A stretch of 51,242 nucleotides of DNA from Deltaproteobacteria bacterium (GTDB taxonomy: Bacteria > Desulfobacterota > Syntrophobacteria > Syntrophobacterales > Syntrophobacteraceae), in contig JAJYDE010000027.1 in assembly GCA_021777755.1 (NCBI GenBank), positions 1 to 51,242 on the forward strand, given 5' to 3'. Shown here in pieces: positions 24,318 through 34,296 of the stretch. Under the pieces are notes generated by a model that saw only the letters and a list, made by a program, of their open reading frames with translations, did not search any database and had not been told where the DNA came from. A program made the position numbers and the translations under genes. Every line of letters starts with the position of its first letter. Position 1 is the stretch's first letter.

Positions 24318-25850
24318 TCAGCAAAGAAGCCCGGCGAGTTCCGGAACCGGGACATTGGCGAGTTCCCTGGGCTCGAGCTTATGCAACCCGCCGCCATACA
24401 CACGCCCCTCAGCAAGCATGGTTTGTGGTTGTATTCGATTCAGTGTTTCCCAAATTTTGCGGACTGCGGAAGGGTCTTTTGCAAAAACTCTGGCAAGATT
24501 CGGCTTCGGATAAAGAGCCAAATAGACGTTCGTGACGGTGGCCCGCGAGTGATTCAGAATGAACCGGAAAGGTCGTCCGCTCTTAAGATTGCTTCGCCCC
24601 AAATAGGTGCAAACAATCGGGGCGGCGGGCCGGTTTTCCTGAGAATACCAGGGCGAACGGTGTTGGCATAGATACCGTTTGGCAACACCGCGCTCCCGAC
24701 CTTCCTGAAGGTAGCTCCACAAAGCCGGATAATGGTTTTTTAAAGCGATTTCCGAAATGTTGCAGTCGAGAAGGTATAAGGGATAATTCAAGATCGGGTT
24801 GCCATTTTCATCGGACATCACCTCGGTTTGAGGCAAATAACGCGGGCTTGGCAAAATCGGCTTGAAAAACTGAAACGGCAATTTGCGCACTGAAATTTGC
24901 GAGGCGGTGAGAATAAAATAGCTGTTATCTCCAGTTGCCAGGCCGCGCTTGATTGTGAAAAAGTCGGAGAGCGGCGGCGCCTCTTGGCCGGTGTGAACCT
25001 GAGCCTGCGCAAACCGCGTCCATTTCGGCTCAACGCGCAAAACCGAGGCAGGGACCATACGACATATTTTGGGGTTGGACAAAGTGCCGCCAAAGGTAAA
25101 CTGTACATTGTAATCCGCCGGGGGGGCTTCTTTCCTGAACCATACAACTGCCGACGACACCAAACAATCGTCAAACTGCACTTCATCGGGATCAAACCTG
25201 TGAATATGAAGAAGTCTTACCTTGTCTAAAAGATAACGCTTCACAGCCCCACCGTAATTCACGGCCATGAACTCGCCCGGAATCAACCATCCGGCAACAC
25301 CGCCTTCAACCATCCATGCATGCGAGAGCCCCAAAAAATGACAATATAGGCCCGCCAGACCGCTGAATTGTACACCGCAGGCCCTTGCGCTTGCGGCCTG
25401 AATCCTGGCCTTTTCACCATTCACAATATGATGGTGGCGAACATAGGGGGGATTACAAATGAGAAGATTGAAAACACCCTCGAGAGGCTGCTGCCTCGTA
25501 AAATCCGCCATGTGTAAATCAAGTTCCGTGTCAGCCCAAAGCTCAAGAGCCGGCCCGGCATAATGAGGATCGACTTCAAACCCTGCCGCTGCGGCAATCC
25601 GGCTCGCAGGGAAGGTCCGCAACAAGGCGGAATAGAAAGCACCGGTGCCAAAGCCTGGATCAAGAAAGCGAATCTGCTCACCGTGCGGCACAATTTTTTC
25701 CGCAAAAGACAGTATTTCCAACGCGAGCGCGGTTGGTGTGGCGAATTGCCCCATACGGTTACGCTCGTCCTGGGTTTTGAGGGCATCGAGCGCGCCCTGA
25801 AAATCGAGTCTTTGTTGCTCGCGGTTCAAAACCTGGTGCACAGCTTTCAT
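24318..25850 (-). CDS. Type II N6-adenine DNA methyltransferase
   Basis: A 510-residue methylase that would protect host DNA by methylating adenine in the recognition site. SAM-binding motif I is LDPGFGTGAF (residues 64-73), catalytic motif IV is NPPY (133-136), and RMGQFATPTALA just before motif I is typical of gamma-type/Eco57I-like N6-adenine methylases. The remaining 350 residues would hold the target-recognition domain. ATG 25850 is set by the adjacent nuclease stop: the stop TGA is followed by one base and then this ATG, so the two are translationally coupled. A frame extension upstream is not meaningful. It converges on the acyl-CoA dehydrogenase with a 26-base gap. Confidence 0.9.
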   Translation of the reverse strand: MKAVHQVLNREQQRLDFQGALDALKTQDERNRMGQFATPTALALEILSFAEKIVPHGEQIRFLDPGFGTGAFYSALLRTFPASRIAAAAGFEVDPHYAGPALELWADTELDLHMADFTRQQPLEGVFNLLICNPPYVRHHHIVNGEKARIQAASARACGVQFSGLAGLYCHFLGLSHAWMVEGGVAGWLIPGEFMAVNYGGAVKRYLLDKVRLLHIHRFDPDEVQFDDCLVSSAVVWFRKEAPPADYNVQFTFGGTLSNPKICRMVPASVLRVEPKWTRFAQAQVHTGQEAPPLSDFFTIKRGLATGDNSYFILTASQISVRKLPFQFFKPILPSPRYLPQTEVMSDENGNPILNYPLYLLDCNISEIALKNHYPALWSYLQEGRERGVAKRYLCQHRSPWYSQENRPAAPIVCTYLGRSNLKSGRPFRFILNHSRATVTNVYLALYPKPNLARVFAKDPSAVRKIWETLNRIQPQTMLAEGRVYGGGLHKLEPRELANVPVPELAGLLC

Positions 25851-25851
25851 T

Positions 25852-26880
25852 TCACAATCCGAATTTTTCAAGGTCGTCGATCCGGTGTTCCCAAACCCAA
25901 TCCATACCCTCCGCGGCCTCATAGCCAAGGTATCCGCTATCGAAATACCCGCACAGGAAGAGAATATATGTTACGCACTTTCCGTGGGTATGCCGCAGCT
26001 GATTAATTTTGCTGGCTTCCTCCTTCCTCCGCTTATTGACGTTGGTAAAGTCGCCAGCCGATTTTGCCTCAATCAACAAAGGCAAGTCACCGGGTCTGGC
26101 CGTCTTCCGCATAACCACGGCATCAATAGGTATGTTAATTGACTTCGACGCCCCTTCCCGCCCAACTGGTATATTCAGACGAAAAGCAAAGGTTCCAGGT
26201 GGCATCGCGTTGAACTTTATGCCGTTACCCGAAGGCAACTGCTTATAACCGCGTGTTTCCAGCCAAGCGGCTATTGCGGCAAGCTGTCGTTTCTCCTGAG
26301 CGTTGCGGACGATGGGGTTTGCCTCGGCCCCGCAAAGCCGATCGGCAACAATTACCGCAGCTCGATAAGCCTCTTCTTTGGAAGGTTTGTGTTTTTGTGC
26401 AAGCCACACAAAAATGTCAGGATCGGCCATTTTTTCGATCATCTGACTTATTCGCGCCAGATCGCTTTCGAGTTCGTCCGGAGCCATGCGCGACGGGAGG
26501 TTCCCTCTCTCCATAACCTTGACGAGATTTTTTGAAACGCCAGCCAATCCGATCAGTCGATCAACTGCCAAAGGCGGGCAGGTAGACATGCGTAAGGTGG
26601 GTAGCGCGGATGGGTTGTTTCGCAGGACCTCCGTTTTGATGTTGGTCAGGTTTTCTGTGACCTTCAAAGTTTCTTCAACAGTCTTGGTGGACTTTATTCG
26701 AGTAGCGCGATAAGCCTCGGGCGCAAATTTTATGAACCAATCGTTATACATATGGACGGAGCGGGCAATGTCGTCCTTCCACAAATCAGGCTTATCCCTA
26801 TTGATTCCCATACCCCCACCCATCTTCTCACATCCGTCGCTTTTCCAATTGATTTTAATGGGTTGATAACTTGCTTTCAT
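25852..26880 (-). CDS. XamI-family type II restriction endonuclease
   Basis: A 342-residue protein resembling the XamI restriction endonuclease family. Recalled family features include DIARSVHMYNDWFIKFAPEAYR and LIGLAGVSKNLVKVMERG. A PD-(D/E)XK-like core is visible as an Asp in INIPIDAVVM followed by the IEAKSAGDF segment, where Glu and Lys would bind the metal and act in catalysis. XamI itself cuts GTCGAC; that specificity for this protein is an inference only. The start is uncertain: ATG 26880, 26823 and 26811 are in frame, and the conserved part begins after the last one. It precedes the methylase with one base between stop and ATG, a standard type II pair. Confidence 0.8.
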   Translation of the reverse strand: MKASYQPIKINWKSDGCEKMGGGMGINRDKPDLWKDDIARSVHMYNDWFIKFAPEAYRATRIKSTKTVEETLKVTENLTNIKTEVLRNNPSALPTLRMSTCPPLAVDRLIGLAGVSKNLVKVMERGNLPSRMAPDELESDLARISQMIEKMADPDIFVWLAQKHKPSKEEAYRAAVIVADRLCGAEANPIVRNAQEKRQLAAIAAWLETRGYKQLPSGNGIKFNAMPPGTFAFRLNIPVGREGASKSINIPIDAVVMRKTARPGDLPLLIEAKSAGDFTNVNKRRKEEASKINQLRHTHGKCVTYILFLCGYFDSGYLGYEAAEGMDWVWEHRIDDLEKFGL

Positions 26881-27093
26881 TATTGCACATCCATCAGTCC
26901 CGTCAAATGGTTTTCGCCCTCACCCCCCCGGTTTTTTCAAGCCTATCTCCTCCCACTAAACCATGAACCAACCATGAAACGCCCCTGCGCCATCCGCCCG
27001 CAAACCGCCCCGCAAAGGCAAGCTCTCTCCGCCCCCGGGGTTGCGCCCCGCCCGAGACAACTCGGTTGCTTTCCCCGGAGGCGAACAGATCAT

Positions 27094-27123
27094 TTGACAC
27101 CCTTTGAAAATTAGTAGTAGAAG
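27094..27123 (+). promoter_or_regulatory. Possible promoter for waaA
   Basis: A perfect -35 TTGACA at 27094-27099 is followed after 18 bases by TAGAAG, a poor -10. It lies 28 bases before the waaA ATG, which is tight. The gap 26881-27093 shows no gene. Confidence 0.33.
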
Positions 27124-27150
27124 CGTTTTCAAACTCTCGGGGACGAAATC

Positions 27151-28497
27151 ATGTATTTTATCTACAGCCTTTTTTTCTGCGCATGGATGGCGTTAATGAT
27201 GCCGGTTTTTCTATACAAGGCGCTGCTGCACGGAAAATATATCCGGGCGGTGAGCCGGCGGTTGGGCAACCTTCCCGAAAGCCTGCGTTACGACGGACAC
27301 CCGGTCATCTGGTTCCACTCCTGTTCCGTCGGTGAGACGCTAAGCATCGAGCCTCTGGTAAAAGAACTTCATGACCTTCTGCCCAATGCGCGCCCGGTTT
27401 TTTCCACCATCACACAGACCGGCCAGGCCATCGCCCGGCAGAGGTTTTCCGTCTACGGTGCGGACAACACCTTCTATTTTCCCTTCGATCTGGGAGTTGT
27501 GTGCGGGCGATTTCTCGATTTCATACGGCCGACGGTCATAGTGATAGCCGATACCGAAATCTGGCCCAACCTGCTGCGCCAGGCACACAAGCGCTCCATC
27601 CCCGTGATCATGGTAAACGGGCGCATTTCGCCAAGGTCCGCCAAGTTATACGGCTTCGTGCGGCCCTTGATGAAAAAGGTGTTCGAAAGCTATGCCGCCT
27701 TTCTCATGCAGTCCGAAGATGACGCAGAGAGGGTGCGAAGGCTCGGGGCGCCCGCCGGCAAAGTGATCGTTAGCGGCAACATGAAATATGACAAGGGGCC
27801 GGTTGCCCTGGAAAAAGAAGACGCCTGCCTGCCCCTTGACGAGGCGCTTGGCCTTTCGTCCCGCCCCGGACCGCTCATAGTGGCGGGAAGCACCCATGAA
27901 GGCGAAGAGCAGATTCTCCTCGATGTGCTGCGCGGGGTGAGGCTGCTGCCGGGTCTAGGCAATACGGGGCTTCTTCTTGTGCCAAGACATCCGGAAAGGT
28001 TCGACGGGGTTGCCGAACTGGTTTCCCGCAACGGTTTTACGGTGAGCCGACGCTCGGGAAAAGGCGGAGTCGTTGCAGACGCGCAGGTGTTGTTACTCGA
28101 TTCGATCGGCGAGCTTTCCGCCGCATACCGCTATGGAACAATCGCATTTGTGGGCGGCACGCTGATCGCCCACGGAGGCCAAAACATAGTCGAGCCCGCA
28201 TGGCACGCCAAGCCGATCGTGATCGGACCTTCAATGGAAAATTTCCGGCAGACCGCAGAGGATTTCCTGGCACGCGGCGCGGTAAAACAAATCCGGGCCG
28301 CGATAGCCGACCGGGAAGCCCAGATCGTGGAACTGACGGCCATATTCTCCGAATTACTTGCCGACGAGGATCGGCGAAACGCCATGGGCCGTGCGGCTCG
28401 TTTGGTGCTTGAGAGCAACCGGGGCGCCTCGCGGCTCACGGCCGAAAAAATCGCGGCCATTTTCTCGGGAGCCTCCGGGGGCGCGAAGCTCGGCTAA
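27151..28497 (+). CDS. waaA: 3-deoxy-D-manno-octulosonic acid (Kdo) transferase
   Basis: A 448-residue GT30 enzyme that transfers Kdo from CMP-Kdo to lipid A precursor at the inner face of the inner membrane, which means the organism makes LPS. The N-terminus carries one membrane anchor (residues 3-26). The proposed catalytic base is E62 in HSCSVGETLS. The nucleotide-binding C-terminal domain has AGSTHEGEE, LLVPRHPERF, FVGGTLIAHGGQNIVEPAW and GPSMENFRQ, all family hallmarks. Length is close to E. coli WaaA (425). It reads away from the restriction-modification genes and converges on pgm with only 13 bases between stops. No neighbouring LPS gene is present. Confidence 0.96.
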   Translation: MYFIYSLFFCAWMALMMPVFLYKALLHGKYIRAVSRRLGNLPESLRYDGHPVIWFHSCSVGETLSIEPLVKELHDLLPNARPVFSTITQTGQAIARQRFSVYGADNTFYFPFDLGVVCGRFLDFIRPTVIVIADTEIWPNLLRQAHKRSIPVIMVNGRISPRSAKLYGFVRPLMKKVFESYAAFLMQSEDDAERVRRLGAPAGKVIVSGNMKYDKGPVALEKEDACLPLDEALGLSSRPGPLIVAGSTHEGEEQILLDVLRGVRLLPGLGNTGLLLVPRHPERFDGVAELVSRNGFTVSRRSGKGGVVADAQVLLLDSIGELSAAYRYGTIAFVGGTLIAHGGQNIVEPAWHAKPIVIGPSMENFRQTAEDFLARGAVKQIRAAIADREAQIVELTAIFSELLADEDRRNAMGRAARLVLESNRGASRLTAEKIAAIFSGASGGAKLG

Positions 28498-28510
28498 GGG
28501 AGCTACCGGT

Positions 28511-30154
28511 TCATTCCCCCAGGGCATTATCGACGATCTGGCGCGCCTCGCTCACGATGGCCTCCAGGTGGGCTTCATCTTTGAAACTTTCCGCGTAAAT
28601 CTTGTATATGTCCTCGGTTCCCGAGGGGCGCGCGGCGAACCACCCACCGGGGCAAACCACCTTCAAGCCGCCGATGGGGGCGTTGTTGCCGGGGGCACGG
28701 GTCAGTCTGGCCGTGATGGGCTCGCCCGCAAGTTCGGAGGCACTAACGTCTTCGGGGGTGAGTTTGGCCAGCCTCGCTTTTTGCCGCGCGCCGGCCGGGG
28801 CGTCGATTCGCGTGTAGTACGACCTGCCGAACTCGGCGACGAGTCCCACGTAGTGCTCGCCGGGGTCTTTGCCCGTCTTGGCGGTTATCTCCGCGGCAAG
28901 CAGGTTGGGAATGATTCCGTCTTTGTCCGTCGTCCATACGGAACCGTCCATTCGCAGAAAGGAGGCCCCCGCGGACTCCTCGCCCACAAATCCGAGCGAA
29001 CCGTCGAAAAGCCCGTCGACAAACCACTTGAATCCCACTGGAACCTCGACCAGTTTTCTGTTTCTGGCTGCCGCCACCCGGTCGATCATCGCGCTGCTAA
29101 CAACGGTTTTTCCGACCGCCGCCGCCCCCGGCCACAGGGGGCGATTGCTGAAAAGATAATCGATGGCGACAGCCAAATAATTGTTGGGAGGCATAAGGCC
29201 CCGGCCGCGAGTGACTATCCCGTGGCGGTCGGCATCCGCGTCGCTTGCAAAGGCCACGGCGAACCGGTCTTTAAGATCGATCATTCTTGCCATGGCATAG
29301 CTCGAAGAGGGATCCATGCGGATTTGACCGTCCCAATCCACGGTCATGAATCGAAACGTGGGGTCTATTTCGTGGTTTACCACTTCCAAATCGATTCCGT
29401 GGCGTTCGGCGATGGCGTCATAATAGGCCACACTGGCTCCGCCCAGGGGATCGACCCCGAGGCGTATTCCGCTTTGCGCGATAAGTTTCATGTCCACAAC
29501 CGAGGGAAGATCTCCCACGTAGGTCTGGAGGTAGTCATGCCTGTGGGTGGTTTGCGCCTTCAAGGCCCGCTCGAACACCATCCTCGACACATCGCGCATC
29601 CCGTCGGAGACAATCTCGTTCGCCCTCTGCTCGATCCATTTGGTTGCTTCGGCGCCCGCCGGGCCGCCGTGGGGAGGATTGTATTTGAATCCGCCGGAGT
29701 TCGGGGGATTGTGGGAAGGGGTAATGACGATCCCGTCGGACAGTCCACCGGCGCGTCCCCGGTTGTATGTCAGAATCGCATGGGAGACAACAGGCGTGGG
29801 GGTGTAGCCCCCCGCCGCATCAAGCATCACATCCACGCCGTTTGCGGCCAGCACCTCGATTGCGGTTGCGAAGGCGGGCTCGGAAAGAGCGTGTGTGTCC
29901 ATGCCCAAAAACAGCGGCCCGTCTATCCCCTGTTGCCGGCGATAGAGGCAAATGGCCTGGCTTATCGCGAGAATGTGTTGTTCGTTAAACGAGTTGTTAA
30001 GCGAGGACCCCCTATGGCCGGAGGTGCCGAAGGCCACTCGCTGTCCGGCAATGGAGGGGTCGGGGCGATTGGCGTAATAAGCCGTGATAAGGCGGGCAAT
30101 GTTGGTTAGCATCCACGGTTCGGCCACTTTGCCGGCGTAAGGCGAAATGCTCAT
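28511..30154 (-). CDS. pgm: Phosphoglucomutase, alpha-D-glucose-specific
   Basis: A 547-residue enzyme that interconverts glucose 1-phosphate and glucose 6-phosphate, linking glycogen or envelope-sugar precursors with the sugar-phosphate genes downstream. Family marks: AFGTSGHRGSS near residue 42, the phospho-serine S147 in GIVITPSHNPP, the metal loop FASDADADRHG, sugar-binding FVGEESAGAS, and the C-terminal phosphate loop in WFAARPSGTEDIYKIY. The length equals E. coli Pgm (546). ATG 30154 has GGAGG five bases upstream; a TTG one codon earlier is less likely. It is in the same orientation as gnd-pgi-pgl-rpiA but separated from it by the plus-strand DUF169 gene. Confidence 0.96.
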   Translation of the reverse strand: MSISPYAGKVAEPWMLTNIARLITAYYANRPDPSIAGQRVAFGTSGHRGSSLNNSFNEQHILAISQAICLYRRQQGIDGPLFLGMDTHALSEPAFATAIEVLAANGVDVMLDAAGGYTPTPVVSHAILTYNRGRAGGLSDGIVITPSHNPPNSGGFKYNPPHGGPAGAEATKWIEQRANEIVSDGMRDVSRMVFERALKAQTTHRHDYLQTYVGDLPSVVDMKLIAQSGIRLGVDPLGGASVAYYDAIAERHGIDLEVVNHEIDPTFRFMTVDWDGQIRMDPSSSYAMARMIDLKDRFAVAFASDADADRHGIVTRGRGLMPPNNYLAVAIDYLFSNRPLWPGAAAVGKTVVSSAMIDRVAAARNRKLVEVPVGFKWFVDGLFDGSLGFVGEESAGASFLRMDGSVWTTDKDGIIPNLLAAEITAKTGKDPGEHYVGLVAEFGRSYYTRIDAPAGARQKARLAKLTPEDVSASELAGEPITARLTRAPGNNAPIGGLKVVCPGGWFAARPSGTEDIYKIYAESFKDEAHLEAIVSEARQIVDNALGE

Positions 30155-30309
30155 CAATTCCTCCCTGAAACAGTTTCGGGCTCAAAACGGGAAAAAGGTC
30201 GTAAGGAAAAAATCGCAAGAGGCTATATAATAAGATGGATCGTGAATTCAGGCCAGTCTTAACTTGCCCGGCGGCCGGGCCCGCGATGCAATGAAAGGAG
30301 ACGGACCAA

Positions 30310-31127
30310 ATGAGCAGTTCACTGGAAGCCTTCCTGGAGGCATTGGGGAATGCGGAAGAACCGATGGGCATGTTTTATACCGACACCGAGCCCGAGGGGG
30401 GATTTTCGCCCAAGGAAAGCGTCCCGGTCGCCAATGTGATGGAGCAGGCCGGAGAGCTTGACACCGCGGCCCTTTGGAAGAACTGGTCATGCGTCATGGG
30501 TAACCTCTGGCTGGCCAGAAAAAGAAGACCGCGGCCTATTTTGAAGCCAAACGCTTCGGTTGTGTCGGAGGGTCCTTTTACCTCGGATTTCACAAGCCTC
30601 AGTTGGATATGATTGCCTGCTATGTTTCAACCGGAATTCCGGGCAAATTGCCCGGCGAACGTTATCTGCCCTCTCCCGAAGTGACACGCCGATTTTTCAT
30701 TGAAGCCGAGCCCCGGACCGCGCCCGCCAGGTTTTGCGTCTTCAAGCCCGTCGGCCAATTCAAAGACGATGAAACCCCGGAGATTGTCACCTTCTTCGCC
30801 CGGGGAGAAGTCCTGTCCGGGTTGTGCACACTGGCCGCGTTCGTCACCGAGGATTTCGAAGTGGTGGTCTCACCCTTCGGGGCGGGCTGCTCTTCCATTG
30901 TATCATGGCCGCTCCTCTACCTGGCCCGGGGCGTTTCGAAGGCCGTGCTGGGCGGCTGGGACCCTTCGGCGAGAAAATTCATGAAAACCGATGAAGCCAC
31001 TTTTTCCATACCTTACGGGCTCTATCGCCTTTTCCTTGAGAAATGGCGGGATTCCTTTCTGCTGACGCAAACCTGGGAGGGAGTGAAGAAAAAGATCGCC
31101 AAAAGTCGGCAGGCCTTCGGAGAATGA
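30310..31127 (+). pseudogene. DUF169 family protein gene with an apparent -1 frameshift
   Basis: Two partly overlapping frames encode one DUF169 (COG2043) protein of about 272 residues. The first frame runs from ATG 30310 (AAGGAG upstream) through WSCVMGNLWLARK. It then goes off-register at the five-A run 30519-30523 and stops at 30612. If one A were present, the text would continue AYFEAKRFGCVGGSFYLGFH and run directly into the second frame (DMIACYVSTGIPG), which ends at 31127. The cysteines in RFGCVGG, in ACYVS and in GAGCSSIVSW look family-typical. DUF169 proteins are common in anaerobes; no reaction is known to me. The lesion is either a real frameshift, slippage-prone sequence, or an assembly error in a homopolymer. 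Confidence 0.82.
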
Positions 31128-31153
31128 GGCGGATACTGTGGAGCCTGTACCCC

Positions 31154-31855
31154 CTATCCTTGCGGCGGCCTCAAATGGCGGATTTCCTTCCGCGTGGCGA
31201 CGATAACATCGTGGGCCAGGTTCAAAAAGAGGCCGTGTTCGATGATGCCCGCGCGCGAGTCCAGTTTGCGGGCCAGTTCTTCTGGCTTGGCGATGGGACC
31301 GAAGCGGCAGTCGAGGATGAAATTGCCCTGGTCGGTTCGAAACTCGACGCCTTCGGAAGCCGTGCGAAGCACGGGCCGGCCGCCAAGGGAGGCCAGGTAA
31401 CGCGCCTGGGAGCGCCATCCGCAGGGCAGCACCTCGACGGGCAGAGGCCTGATGGTACCCAACCTCGGCGACAGTTTGGTCTCATCGACGATGATAATTT
31501 CGCGGCGGCTGGCCTGGGCGGCGATCTTTTCTCGCAGCAGCGCCCCCCCGCCTCCCTTTATCAGGTTCAACTCGGGATCCACTTCGTCCGCGCCGTCGAT
31601 TGTGATGTCGATCTCACTTGGCATATCGTCGGCCAGAAGAGCCAGCCCCAGATCGGCCGCATCGCGCCGCACCTCATTGGAAGTGGCGAAGACCACGAGG
31701 TCGCGAAGAGCGCCCTTCGCGCATAACCCGGCGATGCGGCGGACGGCGTGAGCTGAAGTGGAACCGGTCCCCAGCCCGACGATCATTCCGGGCCGGATGA
31801 ATTGGACCGCGAATTCGGCCGCTTGCCGTTTCAGACGCGCGGGGTCACCTGTCAT
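31154..31855 (-). CDS. rpiA: Ribose-5-phosphate isomerase A
   Basis: A 233-residue enzyme converting ribulose 5-phosphate to ribose 5-phosphate in the pentose phosphate pathway. It has GLGTGSTSAHAVRRI near the N-terminus, the active-site DGADEVDPELNLIKGGGGAL, and REIIIVDETKLSPRLG. Length matches RpiA (219 in E. coli). The ATG at 31855 overlaps the last base of the pgl stop codon (TAATG), so the genes are coupled. It is the last gene of the gnd-pgi-pgl-rpiA unit. Confidence 0.96.
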   Translation of the reverse strand: MTGDPARLKRQAAEFAVQFIRPGMIVGLGTGSTSAHAVRRIAGLCAKGALRDLVVFATSNEVRRDAADLGLALLADDMPSEIDITIDGADEVDPELNLIKGGGGALLREKIAAQASRREIIIVDETKLSPRLGTIRPLPVEVLPCGWRSQARYLASLGGRPVLRTASEGVEFRTDQGNFILDCRFGPIAKPEELARKLDSRAGIIEHGLFLNLAHDVIVATRKEIRHLRPPQG

Positions 31856-32604
31856 TATTCCGCCTTGAGCCGGGCCGCAGCCGGCCGGTCCAACAGCCAG
31901 CGCAGTTCCCCGGACACGGGCCGCACCGCCTGAGCGGGGAGTACAACCGGCTCCAGGGGACCTTCCAAAACGCTCCTTACTATTTCCGCTTTTCCCGCTC
32001 CCGATAAGAGGAAGACTACCTGCCGAGCCGCGTTTATGACCACGGGAGTCATTGTGATGCGCCACATTCCGGCCACTTCCACATAGGAGGCCACAACCCG
32101 TCGCCTGGTTTCCGTCACTGCGGCCAGGCCGGGAAAAAGCGAGGCGGTGTGGCCGTTTTCTCCCATTCCGAGAAGAACGAGGTCGAAGCCTGCACCGGTC
32201 TCGCCGAAAAACCGGCGTAGAGCCTCTTCGTAGTCCGCTGCGGCCTTCTCGGGCACATCCTCGCCGCGGATGCGGAAAATATTGGCCGGGGGAAGCGGCA
32301 CATGGTCCAATAGAACCGTTTTGGCCATGAGGAAGTTGCTGCCCGGGTCGCTTGGCGGCACGCAACGTTCGTCCCCGAAAAAGATGAAAACCTTCGACCA
32401 GTCGAGAGCCTGGCCTGATTCCGCTTCGGCCAGGCGGGCGTAGACCGGCCGGGGAGTTCCCCCCCCCGACAGGGCGATCGTAAAGCGACCCCGCTCCGCG
32501 ATGGCCCGCGTGCCCGATTCGATGATCAACGAGGCGGCACCTGCGACCAGGCTCGCCTTGTCCGGATAGACGACAATGTTGGATGGCCCGCGAGAGTTCT
32601 TCAT
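31855..32604 (-). CDS. pgl: 6-phosphogluconolactonase
   Basis: A 249-residue SOL/DevB-type lactonase that hydrolyses 6-phosphogluconolactone to 6-phosphogluconate. Recognised by [32 protein letters not shown] and [16 protein letters not shown]. It starts at 32604, with its ATG overlapping the pgi stop as ATGA, and ends at 31855 overlapping rpiA. This places it between the glucose-6-phosphate and ribulose-5-phosphate steps, in pathway order. Glucose-6-phosphate dehydrogenase (zwf), the enzyme that makes its substrate, is not in this window. Confidence 0.94.
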   Translation of the reverse strand: MKNSRGPSNIVVYPDKASLVAGAASLIIESGTRAIAERGRFTIALSGGGTPRPVYARLAEAESGQALDWSKVFIFFGDERCVPPSDPGSNFLMAKTVLLDHVPLPPANIFRIRGEDVPEKAAADYEEALRRFFGETGAGFDLVLLGMGENGHTASLFPGLAAVTETRRRVVASYVEVAGMWRITMTPVVINAARQVVFLLSGAGKAEIVRSVLEGPLEPVVLPAQAVRPVSGELRWLLDRPAAARLKAE

Positions 32605-34241
32605 TGCCGCCTGCCCTGGAAACCGCGATAGCGGCGGATGAGCGCATTGGTGGAACTGTCGTGTTTGAGCGGCGGTTCCCGCTCCGCGGTGAGTTCCGGC
32701 GTGATTTGCCCCGCCAGGACCTTGCCCAGTTCCACTCCCCACTGGTCGAAGGAGTCTATGTCCCAGACCACCCCCTGGGTGAAAACATTGTGCTCATAGA
32801 GAGCGACGAGGCTGCCCAAGGTTTTTGGCGTCAGCCTTTCGGCCAGAATGACATTGGTCGGACGGTTGCCCTCGCATACGCGAAAAGGGGTCTGCAAAGC
32901 CGGAGAACCCTCGGCGGCAAGTTCTTCGGCGGTTTTTCCGAAGGCCAGAGCCTCGGCCTGAGCGAACATGTTGGCCATGAGCAGGTGATGATGGTGTTCG
33001 AGGGGACTAAGAGGCAGGCAAAAACCGATCAGGTCGCAAGGGATCAGTTTTGTCCCCTGGTGAATGAGCTGATAAAAGGAGTGCTGGGCGTCGGTGCCGG
33101 GTTCGCCCCAGATGACGGGGCCGGTCTGATAGTCGATCGATCGGCCGCCCAGATCGACATGCTTGCCGTTACTTTCCATCTGGAGCTGTTGCAGGTAGGC
33201 CGGAAAACGCTTCAGGCCGGAAGCATACGGCATTACGCCCATGGTTTGGGCGCCGAAAAAATTATTGTACCAGACCGTAAGAAGGCCCATGAGGACCGGG
33301 AGGTTTTGCTCCAGGGGCGCGGTTTTAAAATGGTCGTCCATGGCGTGAAAGCCGGCGAGCATCTCCTTGAAATTTTGCGGCCCCACAGCCAGCATCGTCG
33401 AAAGGCCGATGGCCGAATCCATGGAGTAACGGCCGCCCACCCAGTCCCAGAAGCCGAACATGTTGGCGGTATCTATCCCGAATTCGCGGACCTTCGCATC
33501 GTTTGTGGATACGGCCACGAAATGGGCGGCCACCGCGTCTCCACGGCCAAGCGCCTCGACCAGCCATTGCCTGGCGGTAAGGGCGTTGGTCATGGTTTCC
33601 AGCGTGGTGAAGGTCTTGGAGGATATGACAAAGAGCGTCTCGGCGGGATCGATATCCTGCGTGGCTTCGCTGAAATCGGACCCGTCCACGTTTGAGACGA
33701 ATCGAAAGTCCATGCTGCGTTGGCTGAAAGGCCGAAGGGCCAGGCAGGCCATCTCCGGGCCAAGATAGGAGCCGCCGATGCCGATATTGACAACGTTTTT
33801 AATCCGCTTGCCCGTGCAACCCAGCCACTTGCCGCCGCGAACCCGGTCCGCGAAATCGCTCATCCTGTCCAGAACCGCGTGGACCTCCGGAACCACGTCA
33901 CGGCCCTCCACATGAATGGAACTCCAGCGGGGAGCGCGCAGCGCCGTGTGCAGCACGGCGCGATCCTCCGTAATGTTTATCTTCTCACCCCGAAACATGG
34001 CGTCGCGCCGGGCCTCAAGGCCTCGCTCCCGGGCAAGGGCAAAGAGCAGGGAAAGGGTTTTGGCCGTAATACGATTCTTGGAATAATCGAGAAAGATCTC
34101 CGCGCCCCGGGCGCAAAAACTCTCGCCCCTGGTTGCGTCTTCGGCGAAGAGTTGCCTCAGGGTGGTGGCGCGGATCTCTTCGTAATGGGTCTTCAGGGCC
34201 TGCCAAGCCTGTGTTCGGATCAGTCTTGAAGCATCGGGCAT
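32601..34241 (-). CDS. pgi: Glucose-6-phosphate isomerase
   Basis: A 546-residue isomerase that interconverts glucose 6-phosphate and fructose 6-phosphate; E. coli Pgi is 549 residues. Signature segments are [14 protein letters not shown], the PGI signature region [19 protein letters not shown], and near the C-terminus the catalytic region [13 protein letters not shown]. It starts at ATG 34241, 55 bases after gnd ends, and ends overlapping pgl. The operon therefore covers both the glycolytic branch point and the pentose phosphate pathway. Confidence 0.97.
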   Translation of the reverse strand: MPDASRLIRTQAWQALKTHYEEIRATTLRQLFAEDATRGESFCARGAEIFLDYSKNRITAKTLSLLFALARERGLEARRDAMFRGEKINITEDRAVLHTALRAPRWSSIHVEGRDVVPEVHAVLDRMSDFADRVRGGKWLGCTGKRIKNVVNIGIGGSYLGPEMACLALRPFSQRSMDFRFVSNVDGSDFSEATQDIDPAETLFVISSKTFTTLETMTNALTARQWLVEALGRGDAVAAHFVAVSTNDAKVREFGIDTANMFGFWDWVGGRYSMDSAIGLSTMLAVGPQNFKEMLAGFHAMDDHFKTAPLEQNLPVLMGLLTVWYNNFFGAQTMGVMPYASGLKRFPAYLQQLQMESNGKHVDLGGRSIDYQTGPVIWGEPGTDAQHSFYQLIHQGTKLIPCDLIGFCLPLSPLEHHHHLLMANMFAQAEALAFGKTAEELAAEGSPALQTPFRVCEGNRPTNVILAERLTPKTLGSLVALYEHNVFTQGVVWDIDSFDQWGVELGKVLAGQITPELTAEREPPLKHDSSTNALIRRYRGFQGRRQ

Positions 34242-34296
34242 CGTTTATTCCCTTCATCCGGTATGAAATCAACCGCGGGGTCGCAATTTCCGGGCT

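Noticed and set aside
25929-26880. A phage or transposon origin for the restriction-modification pair.
   Set aside because: I saw no integrase, transposase, flanking inverted or direct repeats or tRNA attachment sequence around it.
28358-30109. A 583-codon plus-strand ORF.
   Set aside because: It is antisense to pgm, whose catalytic motifs are complete; the overlap is a GC-rich frame artefact.
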